Shown here: piece after piece, positions 1-8,656 of the stretch
Position numbering within the stretch: the first letter of the stretch is position 1
Layout of the letters: each line of letters begins with the position of its first letter
Position numbers and translations under genes: made by a program
Notes under the pieces: model-generated
Told to the model about the DNA's origin: nothing
Seen by the model: the letters and a program-made list of their open reading frames with translations, nothing else
Database searches by the model: none
Source: Chromera velia
Taxonomy: Eukaryota; Sar; Chromeraceae
Reading direction: 5' to 3'
Length of the DNA stretch: 20,000 bases
Assembly (NCBI GenBank): GCA_018398765.1
Contig: JAHBMJ010000003.1
Span: 1-20,000 of the forward strand

Positions 1-1082
1 TCCGAGCAGATCGAAACACCTCTACGTCCGGAAGCCAACCTTTCCGACCTCCTCAAAGCCCCATCTCTCCCAACCCCCCCTGTCACCTCTCTGTCCATGC
101 AGTCAGATTTGAACCTCCAGCTAAAGTCGCCTTTCACTCTCCTTCTCACTTCCACCGTATTCCACTTTGGCATGTACGATCGAATGCAAGCCATCTCCGC
201 ATCTCGCAATTCCATCTGGGACCTTGATTAGGTCGTTCCAAAATCGTACCTCGATCCTCCAGTCAAGCACCGCCCTGGCCGCCCTTTCCTTTCCATAGGG
301 CCAACGCTACCCTGAACACGAGGGCCTGGATGTCCGTATCATCTGGAATGTTGCCCACCCCGCAGTCAGCAAGGAACTGTACCAGATCCCTCCTCGCCAC
401 ACTCTCTTCTACCCCCTTGATACCGATTTTTATCAGCTTCGACGACTCGACGACTGCTTGCATCTCCCCATCCCTGAATACCGGTGCCTCCTTCAGCAGA
501 TTGCCAAAGGAGATCCTGTCACCGGATCCTCTCCCTGGGGGTTCAAGGCCTAAGCCCCGAAGTATATTCCCAGGCTGTTCGACATGCCTAGGTGTCATGT
601 TCACTGGGGAGACAAACCCCGATCTGTCCCCTCCGGTCCCTCTGCTCTTTGCATCCACCGCCCTCCCTCCATTCCCCCCCCTGTTCACGCTCCCATCCCC
701 TTCATCCGCTTGTTCTCTCCTCCTCTTAGCAGACAGGGGTCTCGCCCCAGGCGCGGCGGCAGCTGCCGCAAATCCCTCCGACCCCGTGATACTCCCCCCC
801 CCCATTGCCTGTGGCATGTCTTGATCTGCGCCCAGCTGGGCCACGTCCTCCCCTACGATCACGATAGGCACGACCTGCTGGTGGGGGAACTAGATGGCCT
901 CCCCCCCCTGCTGCTGCTGCTGCTGTGGCCATCGTTGTTGAACTGCCCTTCCTCACGTCTGTGTGACTCCCCCGATTTAGACTCACACTTGTACTCCCGC
1001 CCACGCCCGTCTGTGCACCCCCCCCGAGCGGAGCCGTCGGTGTCAGGCCTCTCGGCAGCCCACCCGACCCCGTCCCCTGGGC
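1..1082 (-). pseudogene. Frame-broken continuation of the ORF at 1083-1835
   Basis: Reading leftward on the minus strand, coding-like sequence passes through several frames. First comes a Gly/Arg/Ser-rich linker (about 860-1080). Then a long open stretch ends at 263; it includes VVPIVIVGEDVAQLGADQ, a Gly/Ala-rich section, KRRREQADEG and the well-ordered VQFLADCGVGNIPDDTDIQ. Around base 280-290 the plausible frame changes again: the original frame runs into GGQGGA and a stop, while the next frame reads AVLDWRIEVRFWNDLIKVPD. Near base 140 it changes once more, to VKGDFSWRFKSDCMDREV, and stays open to the window edge. Repeated frame changes with good protein texture on each side suggest indels in a decayed copy, although assembly errors in G/C runs could do the same. 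The end of the element lies outside the window. Confidence 0.4.
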
Positions 1083-1835
1083 TCAAAGCTCCCACTGTCT
1101 CGCCAATGCAGTCACATGATTTGTGAACTGCAGCGGAGACAAAGCCTTGCAGGCCTTCACTATTTCCCTAATCATCCTCTCCCCCGACTCCCCACTAGGG
1201 AACATCATGAAAATGAAGTCCACCAGCCTATGGAAGCTGATATACTTCCCACCAATCTCATTCACCATTGCCTTCACCGCTCCTTCGAACTCCTTCTGCC
1301 CCACCCCTCCTGCCAGGTACATCTCCCTCTTCAAAGCCCTGAAGGGCCCCTTCAAGGGGATATCGAGGAAGTCACACCCGAAGTGAGCCCCGGATATCGT
1401 CGCCTCCCTGACGAATGCTAGTCCGGGCGAGTATGCCGGATTTGGGGTCCTCCCGTCCAGTTTGAACTGAAAGGACGGGTGCCAGAGCTTGTTTGCATCA
1501 ACGGACCTCGCCACTATGCATGTAAACTCGTGCAGACGGGAGTTCTTATCCACAGCCTCGATCTGTTTCATCTGGTTCTTGGGTATCGCCTGCAGGAGCA
1601 GGCTCTTTACACCACTTCCTCCCTGGAAGTCGTATACGTCCATCACTTGTGCCACCAACCCCGCCCTTGCTCTCTCCAGCGCCGCCTGCATGTTCTCTCC
1701 ATCCCTCATCTCCACCACAACTGCCTTTCTCCTTCCCTGTGCAGAACCCGCCTGCCCACGTATCCGGAGGGCTGCCTCCCTGTCCACCGGAATGGCTGGC
1801 AGTGCTCCCGACTCGTCGTCCCACTGTCCACTCAT
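1083..1835 (-). CDS. Hypothetical 250-aa ORF, probably the first part of a retroelement-like protein
   Basis: This is an open frame of 250 codons from an ATG to a TGA, with the mixed, balanced composition of a real globular protein; the overlapping frames are Pro/Ser/Leu-rich shadows. It starts MSGQWDDES, has a basic patch around residues 25-38 (RIRGQAGSAQGRRK), then an alpha-helical looking body that includes KNQMKQIEAVDKN, WHPSFQFKLDGR and FHRLVDFIFMMFP. No zinc knuckle, protease, reverse transcriptase or integrase motif is visible. The coding-like signal does not stop at the TGA: it continues in other minus frames down to base 1, so this is likely only the intact first section of a longer protein. 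I do not recognise the family. A gag-like or ORF1-like protein of a retroelement is an inference from the broken coding texture beside repeats. A decayed host gene is the alternative. Confidence 0.45.
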   Translation of the reverse strand: MSGQWDDESGALPAIPVDREAALRIRGQAGSAQGRRKAVVVEMRDGENMQAALERARAGLVAQVMDVYDFQGGSGVKSLLLQAIPKNQMKQIEAVDKNSRLHEFTCIVARSVDANKLWHPSFQFKLDGRTPNPAYSPGLAFVREATISGAHFGCDFLDIPLKGPFRALKREMYLAGGVGQKEFEGAVKAMVNEIGGKYISFHRLVDFIFMMFPSGESGERMIREIVKACKALSPLQFTNHVTALARQWEL

Positions 1836-2062
1836 TGCGCAAAGCTACAGATCCTACTTTCAAGCGGACTTCCAGGAGAGTGTCTACCTTTCTGCCTACA
1901 GTTCTGCTTACGAAACAAACCACACCTTGCCCCTGAAGGTAAGACAATTGCCTACACGTGTATCATGAAAATCTCAAGTTCTTGGCCAAACGCCACCTCG
2001 AGAACAGGTACAATTAGTGTTACCTTAGAAATAAATGAATACAAAATCTGAGAAAGGCATCT

Positions 2063-4140
2063 GTGTCCTCTACTAAATTCTCTACCTGTATCTGCCTGGA
2101 AGAAGGAATGAATACAGAGAGAGGGATCTGTACCCATTGGTGCCCTTCTTTGATGGTGTTTTCATGGAATGTATATAGAGAGGGATCTCTGCCCTTCCCT
2201 GTCTGCAAGAAGGAATATATGCAGAGAAAGATCTCTGCTCTTCCCTGTCTGCAAGAAAAAATGAATGCAGAGAGGGATCTGTGCCCTTTCTGTCTGCAAG
2301 AAGGAATGAATGCAGAGTGATGCAGTGAGGGGGTTCTACCTGCGCGGTGAAATGAATCTGAGAATGAATGCAGAGAGGGATCGTTGTCCTTCACTGTGTG
2401 AAGGAAGAAATAAATGCAGAGAAAGAGATTTGTGCCCTTCACTGTCTGCAAGAAGGAATGAATACGGAAAGAGAGCTTTGCCGAGCTTTGCTCTTGCTGT
2501 CTACAAGGTGGAATAAATCTGAGAATGTTATTAAATGCAGAGAGGGATCTCTGCCCTTCCCTGTGTGCCAGAAAGAATGAACAAAGAGAGAGGGATCTGT
2601 GCGCTTCTCTTTATGAGGCGGAATGAATCTGAAAATGAATATAGAGAGGGATCTCTGCCCTCTACTATCTGCAAAAAGGAATGAATGCAGAGAGAGGGAT
2701 CTGTATGCTTTTCTCTCTGCAGGAATTAAGGAAGAAGGGCAGAGAGAGAGACATCTGCACCCTTGCCGGAATGTATACAGAAGCTTAGGATAGATCTGTG
2801 CCCTTCGGAATTATCCCTGTCCGCAAGAAGGGGTGGATGCAGAGGGATGGAGCCTTGCCTTTTGCTGTCCGCAAGAAGGAGTGAATACAGAGAAAAGCAT
2901 CTGTACTCTTTGCTATCTGTAAGAAATTAATGAATGCTGAGAGGGATCTGCGTTCTCCTTGTCTGTAAGGAGAAATAAATGAAGAGAGGGATCGTTGTCC
3001 TTCATTGTATGAAGGAAGAAAGAATGAATGCTGAGAGAGGGATCGTTGCCCTTCACTGTGTGAAGGAAGAAGAAATGAATGCTGAGAGAGGGATCTTTAC
3101 TCTTCGCTGTCTGCAAGAAAGGAATGAATGCTGAGAGGGATCTGTGTTCTTCTTGTCTGTAAGGAGGAATATTAGATAAAGAGAGGGATCTTTGTCCTTC
3201 GCTGTCTGTAAGTAATCAGGAATGCCAAGAGGGATCGTTGTTCTTCACTGTGTGAAGGAAGAAGGAGTAAATACTGAGAGAAGGATCTTTGCCCTTCGCT
3301 GTCTACAAGAAAAGAATGAATGCTAAGAGGGATCTGTGTTCTCTTTGTCTGTAAGGAGGAATGAATGCAGAGAGGGATCTTTGTTTTTCGCTGTCTGCAA
3401 GCATGCAATCAGGAATACCAAGAGAGATCCTTGCCCTTCGCTGTCTGTAAGAAGGGAATGAATGCTGAAAAAGGGATCTGTGTTCTCCTTGTCTGTAAGA
3501 AGGAATGAACGCAGAGAGGAATCTTTGCCCTTCGCTGTCTGTAAGCAATCAGAAATGCCGAGAGGGATCGTTGTGCTTCACTGTATGAAGGAAGAAGGAA
3601 TGAATGCTGAGAGGGATCTTTGCCTAGATCTTTGCCCTTCGCTGTCTACAAGAAATTAATGAATGCTGAGAGGGATCTGTGCTCTCCTTTTCTGTAAGGA
3701 GGAATGAATGAAGAGAGGGATCTTTACCCTTCGCTGTCTGTAAGAAAGAAATAAATGCTAAGAGACGGGTCTGTGTTTTCCTTGTTTGTAAGAAGGAGTG
3801 AAATGGAATGAATACAGAGAGGGATTTTCGCCCTCGTCTCGCTACAAGCAACAAGGATGCTGAGAGGGATTTTTGCCCTTCACTATGTGAAGGAAGAAGA
3901 AATGAATGCTGAGAGAGAGATCTGTGTTCTCTTTGTCTGTAAAGAGGAATAGATAAAGAGAGGGATCGTTGTCCTTCACTGTGTGTAGGAAGAAACTTCA
4001 GGGGAAGCACTGGGATGGATCTGTGTTTGCAAGGAAGAATGAATGCAGCCAGGGGGATCGTTTCCCTTTGCTCTTTGAGCAGGAATGAGTACAGAGGGAG
4101 GCATCTTTGCACTTCGCTGTCTTCAAATAGCAGGAATTGA
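2063..4140. repeat. Degenerate minisatellite, unit about 46-50 bp, about 40 copies
   Basis: The stretch is made of diverged copies of a unit that reads roughly GAATGAATGCAGAGAGGGAT, then CT, a variable base, then TGCCCTTCGCTGTCTGCAAG and AAG. The anchor GAGGGATC recurs for example at 2121, 2180, 2272 and 2375 and onward to about 3960. Copies fall into sub-types: C (GATCTGTGTTCT), A (GATCTTTGCCCTTCGC) and B (AATCAGGAATGCC, then GATCGTT and a hairpin). C-type copies sit at 3139, 3331, 3475, 3674, about 3769 and 3919, so spacings are multiples of about 48. Long open frames through the array on both strands are by-products of a unit length near a multiple of three and give periodic, low-quality peptides. 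I see no gene here. Confidence 0.9.
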
Positions 4141-4169
4141 AGTCTCTCAATGCTGCACCGTTGAGGACT

Positions 4170-4450
4170 CTTTTTGGCAGGGTTTGCTGATGTTTGCTGC
4201 CTCCAAGGAGCTGCGTATACATACGGAGCAGGGACTTACTGCTTTACAATAAGTGGAAAGACTCCCATCGGCAGGATTTGCTGTCTCCAAGAAGTTTTGA
4301 TATACGTTTTGAGCAGGATTTGCTGCTCTGTAAGAAGTGTAGAGAACTCTAATCGGTAGGATTTGCTGCCTCCAAGAAGTTGTGGTGTATGTTTTAAGCA
4401 GAATTTGTTGCTCTGCAAGAAGAAGTGTCGGTAGGATTTGCTGCATCCAA
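4170..4450. repeat. Second tandem repeat, about 42-bp half-units in an 85-bp dimer
   Basis: The core GCAGGATTTGCTG and its variants recur at 4178, 4229, 4271, 4313, 4356, 4398 and 4431. Spacing is about 42 bp apart from the first and last steps. Two half-unit types alternate: one continues CCTCCAAGAAG, the other is preceded by a TTTTGAG-type run and continues CTCTGTAAGAAG. This differs from the 48-bp array that ends just before it. It lies immediately upstream of the probable first exon of the lectin gene. Confidence 0.85.
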
Positions 4451-4459
4451 GGAGCCTCT

Positions 4460-5123
4460 GGTGGGTGCAAGAGATCGGAGTTGCCTTTGTGTCACAACGT
4501 CAGAAGAGACGTGAGTATGGACCGCACTCGACTGTAGTCATTCACTTCATTGAAGGAATCTGGGTGGTGGGTGCTCAATTAGCTAGGTTAACCGAAGCAG
4601 GCTCTTCCACACGAGGAGGTGCCCATTCAATTTCACTGATCTACCGAGAGTTTCTCCCATTTCTCTTTCTTTTCTTTGATCATCGTTGTTCTTTGTCGTT
4701 TTTGACCTTACTTAATCTCTTGTTGTATCTTTTTCTGCAGTGATATGCGGCGACGACGCTTAAATGCCCGGCTCAAGGCTCTGCAAGCGCCGCCACGCCT
4801 TTTCATGCATACCTCGGCCTCTGGGTCCGACCACAATGCCGCGAGCGTCACTGACGCACGCAAAAAATTATGCACGCATTGTACTGCATGCTTTCCGGGG
4901 CCGATGACGGGTCACTGCAGGCAAGAAACCGCACCTCACACAGTAGAGAGACCGTCTCTTCTCCTGCTCTTTGCCTGTCAACTCAGAATCAGCTCTGTGT
5001 CCACTGAAGTCCGTACACCGTCGTAGAATAGCAGGTTTTCATGCGCGCATTTGTGCCGGACTTGACGACAATGCAGCCTGAGTGAGTACGCTTTTAGTCC
5101 TTTCGCTTTTTGATTTGTGAAAG
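4460..5123 (+). promoter_or_regulatory. Probable 5' leader of the lectin gene with a leader intron (4511-4740)
   Basis: A strong donor, AGAC then GTGAGTATGG, lies at 4511. A matching acceptor with a long pyrimidine tract, TTTTTCTGCAG, ends at 4740, giving a 230-base intron of the same size class as the coding introns. The sequence after it (4741-5123) leads to the lectin start codon at 5124 and contains an upstream ATG at 4745 opening a 93-codon frame that stops at 5026. That frame shows no recognisable protein features. A second donor-like GTGAGTACGC at 5083 and an AG just before the start codon would make a 41-base intron, which seems too short. Promoter elements and the transcription start cannot be fixed from the sequence. 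Confidence 0.5.
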
Positions 5124-8100
5124 ATGTGGCCTCTGCGTGTTTCTGTCTTGCTTTTGTCATTTCATGCTTCTCTCTCACAAAGAGGCAAGCCAGCAGCTGC
5201 CCATGCAGCTGCGGCAAGAGGGGGGGCAGCACCACGGGTAGATCGGTTTCAAATGATGAGCCACTCCTTTCAGTCTCCTTTGACGTTCGACAACACGTTG
5301 GAGAATTGGGACTTGGGGGGGGCAACCATCCCTGCGCAGAAGTATGTCATTCTGACTCCTCAAGTGGCCAATCGTACGGGACAGTTCTGGTCAGTGAAGG
5401 ACATCTTTCGCTTTCCACCCATTGGCGAGAGGAAGTGAAGATTTGAGTGTTGCAGCTACCTAGCTGTGATTCTGTGCGCTGAAGTTGGTTCCCTTCAAAG
5501 CTTGCGTGCCCTGTCTGGCTCTAACTGTCTTTATTCCATGCTGAGTTCTTCTGCATCTATTTGGTTTTGGCATCCATTCCTTCCGGTCCGTCAGTGGTCC
5601 CGTATGCCCCTGTTACTGCACCTCTATTCATCTGGCTTCTGTGTAGCCTTCTCCCGCGCTTGACGAACTCTTTCTCTGCGGGGTTCTTGTTCTCACGTGC
5701 TCTTTATCGGATACCGTATACGTTTGGTGCAGGCACCGGGATCCCGTGAAGACAGACAACTGGGAGGTTGAATTTGAGTTCGAAGTGACGGGACCGGACT
5801 ACACCAAATCAGAAGGGTTTGCGTTCTGGTACGCCTACGAGCCCTACAAATCCACCTCCGACGGTTTGACGCCTGCCGAGTGGGACCTCTTCGCCTACAA
5901 GGTTCGGGGGGAGAACAGCAGAAAAGGGAAGAAAGGCGATACGAATGTCGGAGTATTTAGACGTCTTTGCAATGTGGAGATTCTCGTGTCTTGTGCAAGG
6001 GGGATTTCATGTGCCTGGCTTTTCTGCACAAGAGGGATTTCATGTGCCTGGCTTTTCTACCCGTTTTTCTCAAATTTTATGCGTTGCCAGTTAGGGCATC
6101 GGCAGGATCTGTTTCTTTCTGCCCTTTTACCGCTTCTCCCAGGACAAGAACAGGATTTTCTTCACTCTCTCTCTCCCTCTCTCTCGTCACTCTTCATGTG
6201 CTTGTGAATTTCAATGTGAGGGGACATATTTATGTGGGTGTTGTTTGTGAGTGCGTGCGTGCAGAGGACATTTGACGGTGTCGGCGTCTTCTTCTCTGTG
6301 TATGACGAGAACAGAAGGGTCAGTGGGAGGATGGACGGTTGGAGTTGATGTGCCCAGATGGGGGCCGCAGTGGGGGGATTTAGATGTGCAGTTTCCTTTT
6401 GTTACACCGTTTGTTAATTTGTTCGCGTGTGTGCTTGTTTTCCCCCTTCCTTCCTTATACCCGAAAGTGTATTTGATCTGCATCACTCCGTTTTGGTCTC
6501 TCCATCAATTGGTGGTTCTTGTGCCCTCACAAAAGGAATACGATTGTCTGTGTGCAGATTCAGCCCAAAATCTCTTTCGGAGTCAACGACGGAAAGGCCC
6601 AATTTGTACGGGTCCCCACTCCTCAGGGCGTGTCTTATGACTTTCGGAATAAAAGAGAACCCTTGGTCTTTCGGATGGCTGTAGGGCCTAAGGGAGTTAT
6701 CGGGCAAATTCGTCTAGCGAGTGAAAAGGGGCAGTGGGTGGATGTATTTCGGAGTAAGCAGCGTATCCTGCCGGGGGGGTACGTCGGTTTCTCGGCCTCC
6801 ACAGGGCCCGATGCGGGGTCTCCGGGGAAGCAGGGTGACAGGGTGACGCTGCACAGGATGGCGATGTTTAATTTGGACCTGCACTCAGCTGGAGGTGAGT
6901 GCGACTGTGAAAGATTGTGTGGCTGATCAATATAGCCAATTCCTCATCGAGCTTTTGCGTGTCGGTGCTGTGCTAAACTTCACTTGTACCGGGGTTGTGT
7001 TGGGTGTAGGCTGCGGGGCTTTGTGGGCATTTCGCGGTGTCTTCCCATTTGTCTAGATGTGACAGTGCAGTTTCTCCGTTCTACTTCTGTCTCTGCATTC
7101 TTTGAGAGCTCGGATTGGGTGCGGGCAGGAGGGCTTCTTGGAAGTGCCATCGTATTGTTGATGTTCAGCGCCCCTTGTTTTCTTCCTTTTTTTTATTTTT
7201 TGGTCTCCGAACGCACATGTTTGTTTGTGTCTGTGTCCGTGTCGACACACTCTCTCTCAAAGTTCCACCGTGGTTCATCTCCTTTGCCTCCCCTCTAACG
7301 AACTGCCTGCCTGAGTTGTTCGTTCAGAGGCCGCAAAGATCTCAAGCGAGGGCGTGGGGTCATCTGACAAGAACATCAACCAGCTCCTTGAGGCAGCCAC
7401 GAAGAGCCAGCAACAGCAGGTGAACCAAATCAAGGACCTCACGCAGCTGCTGTCAGACCACATTGCCGAGCAGGCACCACGGGAGGAATTCTTCTACGAC
7501 AAACTGAAGTCAGCTGGCAGAGGGAGCCAGAGAGGAAGACTTGCATTTAAATGTGCATACATTATGTGGACGTGAGAGAGAACGAAACCGAGAAAGTGCA
7601 GAAACGTTTCAAAAAGTCAATCCGGCATCGAAGAAAGAGAGGGCTCCATTCCCTTCCCAGCGTTGACGTGTCGTCCTGTAGTCGCTGCGTGTGATTTTTC
7701 AATAATGATTTCAGTCTAGGCCGGTCTGTCTAATTTGGCAGGGTTGATCGATGCTGGGTGCCCGTCGTTTTTGTTGATGACAGCTGCTTAGTTGCGGGTT
7801 GTGTGGAAAGACTTTGAATGGTGGACCGAGCAGACGGATCATAGGTTTGGTGTCTCAGCGAAACAATTAAGTGTCAATAGGTCTGTTTGAAATGGTAAAA
7901 TGACATCTTCTCCTTGGATTTTTTCGTTGGATATGTTCCTGATGCTCGCAGCGGGCTGACCGACAAGACACACCGCATGGTCGCGTCGGTTCGGGAACTA
8001 CGGAAAGAGCTGGAGGGGCATCAACAGGCAGCGGGGGGGCGAGCTGCGGGAGGGGGGACACATGAGGCGATCAAGCAGATGAATGAAGAGGTCTGTCTCT

Positions 8101-8656
8101 CACACAACACAAGAGTTTCCATGCGGAGGACATGCAGGGGTGGATAAGCGGAGTGAGTTTCTCTCTTTCTGCCTTCTTTCGTTGTCCTAGTAAGTAGAGA
8201 ATTCAGTGCTTGATCCCTCTTCTGCCGTTTGTTCTTCACTTCAAGCATGACCCCCCCATCCAGCTTTTCCTTTTTGCAAGTAGACCGGGTGACGTCATAG
8301 CGTCATCACCTCAATCTTGTGGCCCAGTGAGATGCAGCTTGACGTCCCTGTTTTCCATCCATTCATTTGTGCAGATTAGCGGTTTGAAGTCGACATTTAC
8401 AAAACAGAGCGCGCAGTCTCAGTCGACCATTTCATCGCTTCACCAACGAGTTTCAGCAATGAAGGGGGGAGGGGCTGGGAGCTCAAAGCAGGCAGTGAAG
8501 ACTCTGTCTGCCTCCGCGAAGGATTTGGAGCTTGCGATCAAGCGACAGAGCACATACAGCAGGTGGCTGATCTTGGCCATTGTGCTCCTTGTTTTGGGCT
8601 TTGCGGTCTTCATGTGGAAACGCATGCAGGCCATTGAGAAAAAACACTTTCTCTAA
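5124..8656 (+). CDS. L-type lectin-domain cargo receptor (ERGIC-53/VIP36/Emp47-like), seven coding exons
   Basis: My model joins 5124-5389, 5733-5901, 6265-6318, 6558-6894, 7328-7508, 7952-8090 and 8375-8656, giving 475 residues; every junction is GT-AG and in phase. Order of parts: signal peptide (MWPLRVSVLLLSFHASLS), L-type lectin domain about residues 45-270, coiled coil about 290-430, one membrane segment about 446-463 (WLILAIVLLVLGFAVFMW), and a short cytosolic tail ending KKHFL. Lectin landmarks are WDLGG, TGQFWHRDPV, NWEVEFEFEVTG, EGFAFWYA, FDGVGVFF, PKISFGVNDG and GGYVGFSASTG. Proteins of this family are type I membrane receptors that cycle between ER and Golgi carrying glycoproteins. 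Known calcium and sugar ligands of ERGIC-53 appear replaced here: Asp becomes Glu in EGFAFWY, FFDSFDND becomes FFSVYDEN, and no His/Asp pair follows. The least certain site is the donor after FAYK (GTTCGG). Confidence 0.85.
5995..6058 (+). repeat. Tandem duplication inside the second lectin intron, 33-bp period
   Basis: The 25-base block GGGATTTCATGTGCCTGGCT plus TTTCT is identical at 6001-6025 and 6034-6058. The period of 33 bases is a multiple of three and the surrounding frame is open from the upstream exon as far as 6207. The segment is placed in an intron because the lectin homology jumps from FAYK (ending at 5901) to the micro-exon at 6265. Confidence 0.8.
6265..6318 (+). other. 54-nt micro-exon of the lectin gene (third coding exon)
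   Basis: The stretch follows GTGCGTGCGTGCAG and is closed by a GTCAGT donor at 6319. It encodes RTFDGVGVFFSVYDENRR in phase 0. This matches the family's central strand and metal loop (GVGIFFDSFDND in ERGIC-53), which no other exon supplies. It joins FAYK on the left and IQPKISFGVNDG on the right without disturbing the frame. Without it the lectin fold would lack a core strand. Confidence 0.8.

Noticed and set aside
3624-4112. Long minus-strand open frame (162 codons) with repeating HSFLQT-like peptides
   Set aside because: It lies wholly in the 48-bp tandem array, and its periodic peptide comes from the unit length being near a multiple of three. It has no start context or domain.
2063-4140. 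CRISPR-like array
   Set aside because: Copies are diverged throughout, there are no unique spacers of constant length between identical repeats, and the context is eukaryotic.
5902-5973. Extension of the second lectin exon to TNVGVF as the core strand
   Set aside because: This was considered first, but the micro-exon at 6265-6318 provides a far better match (FDGVGVFFSVYDEN). The extension would duplicate that strand.
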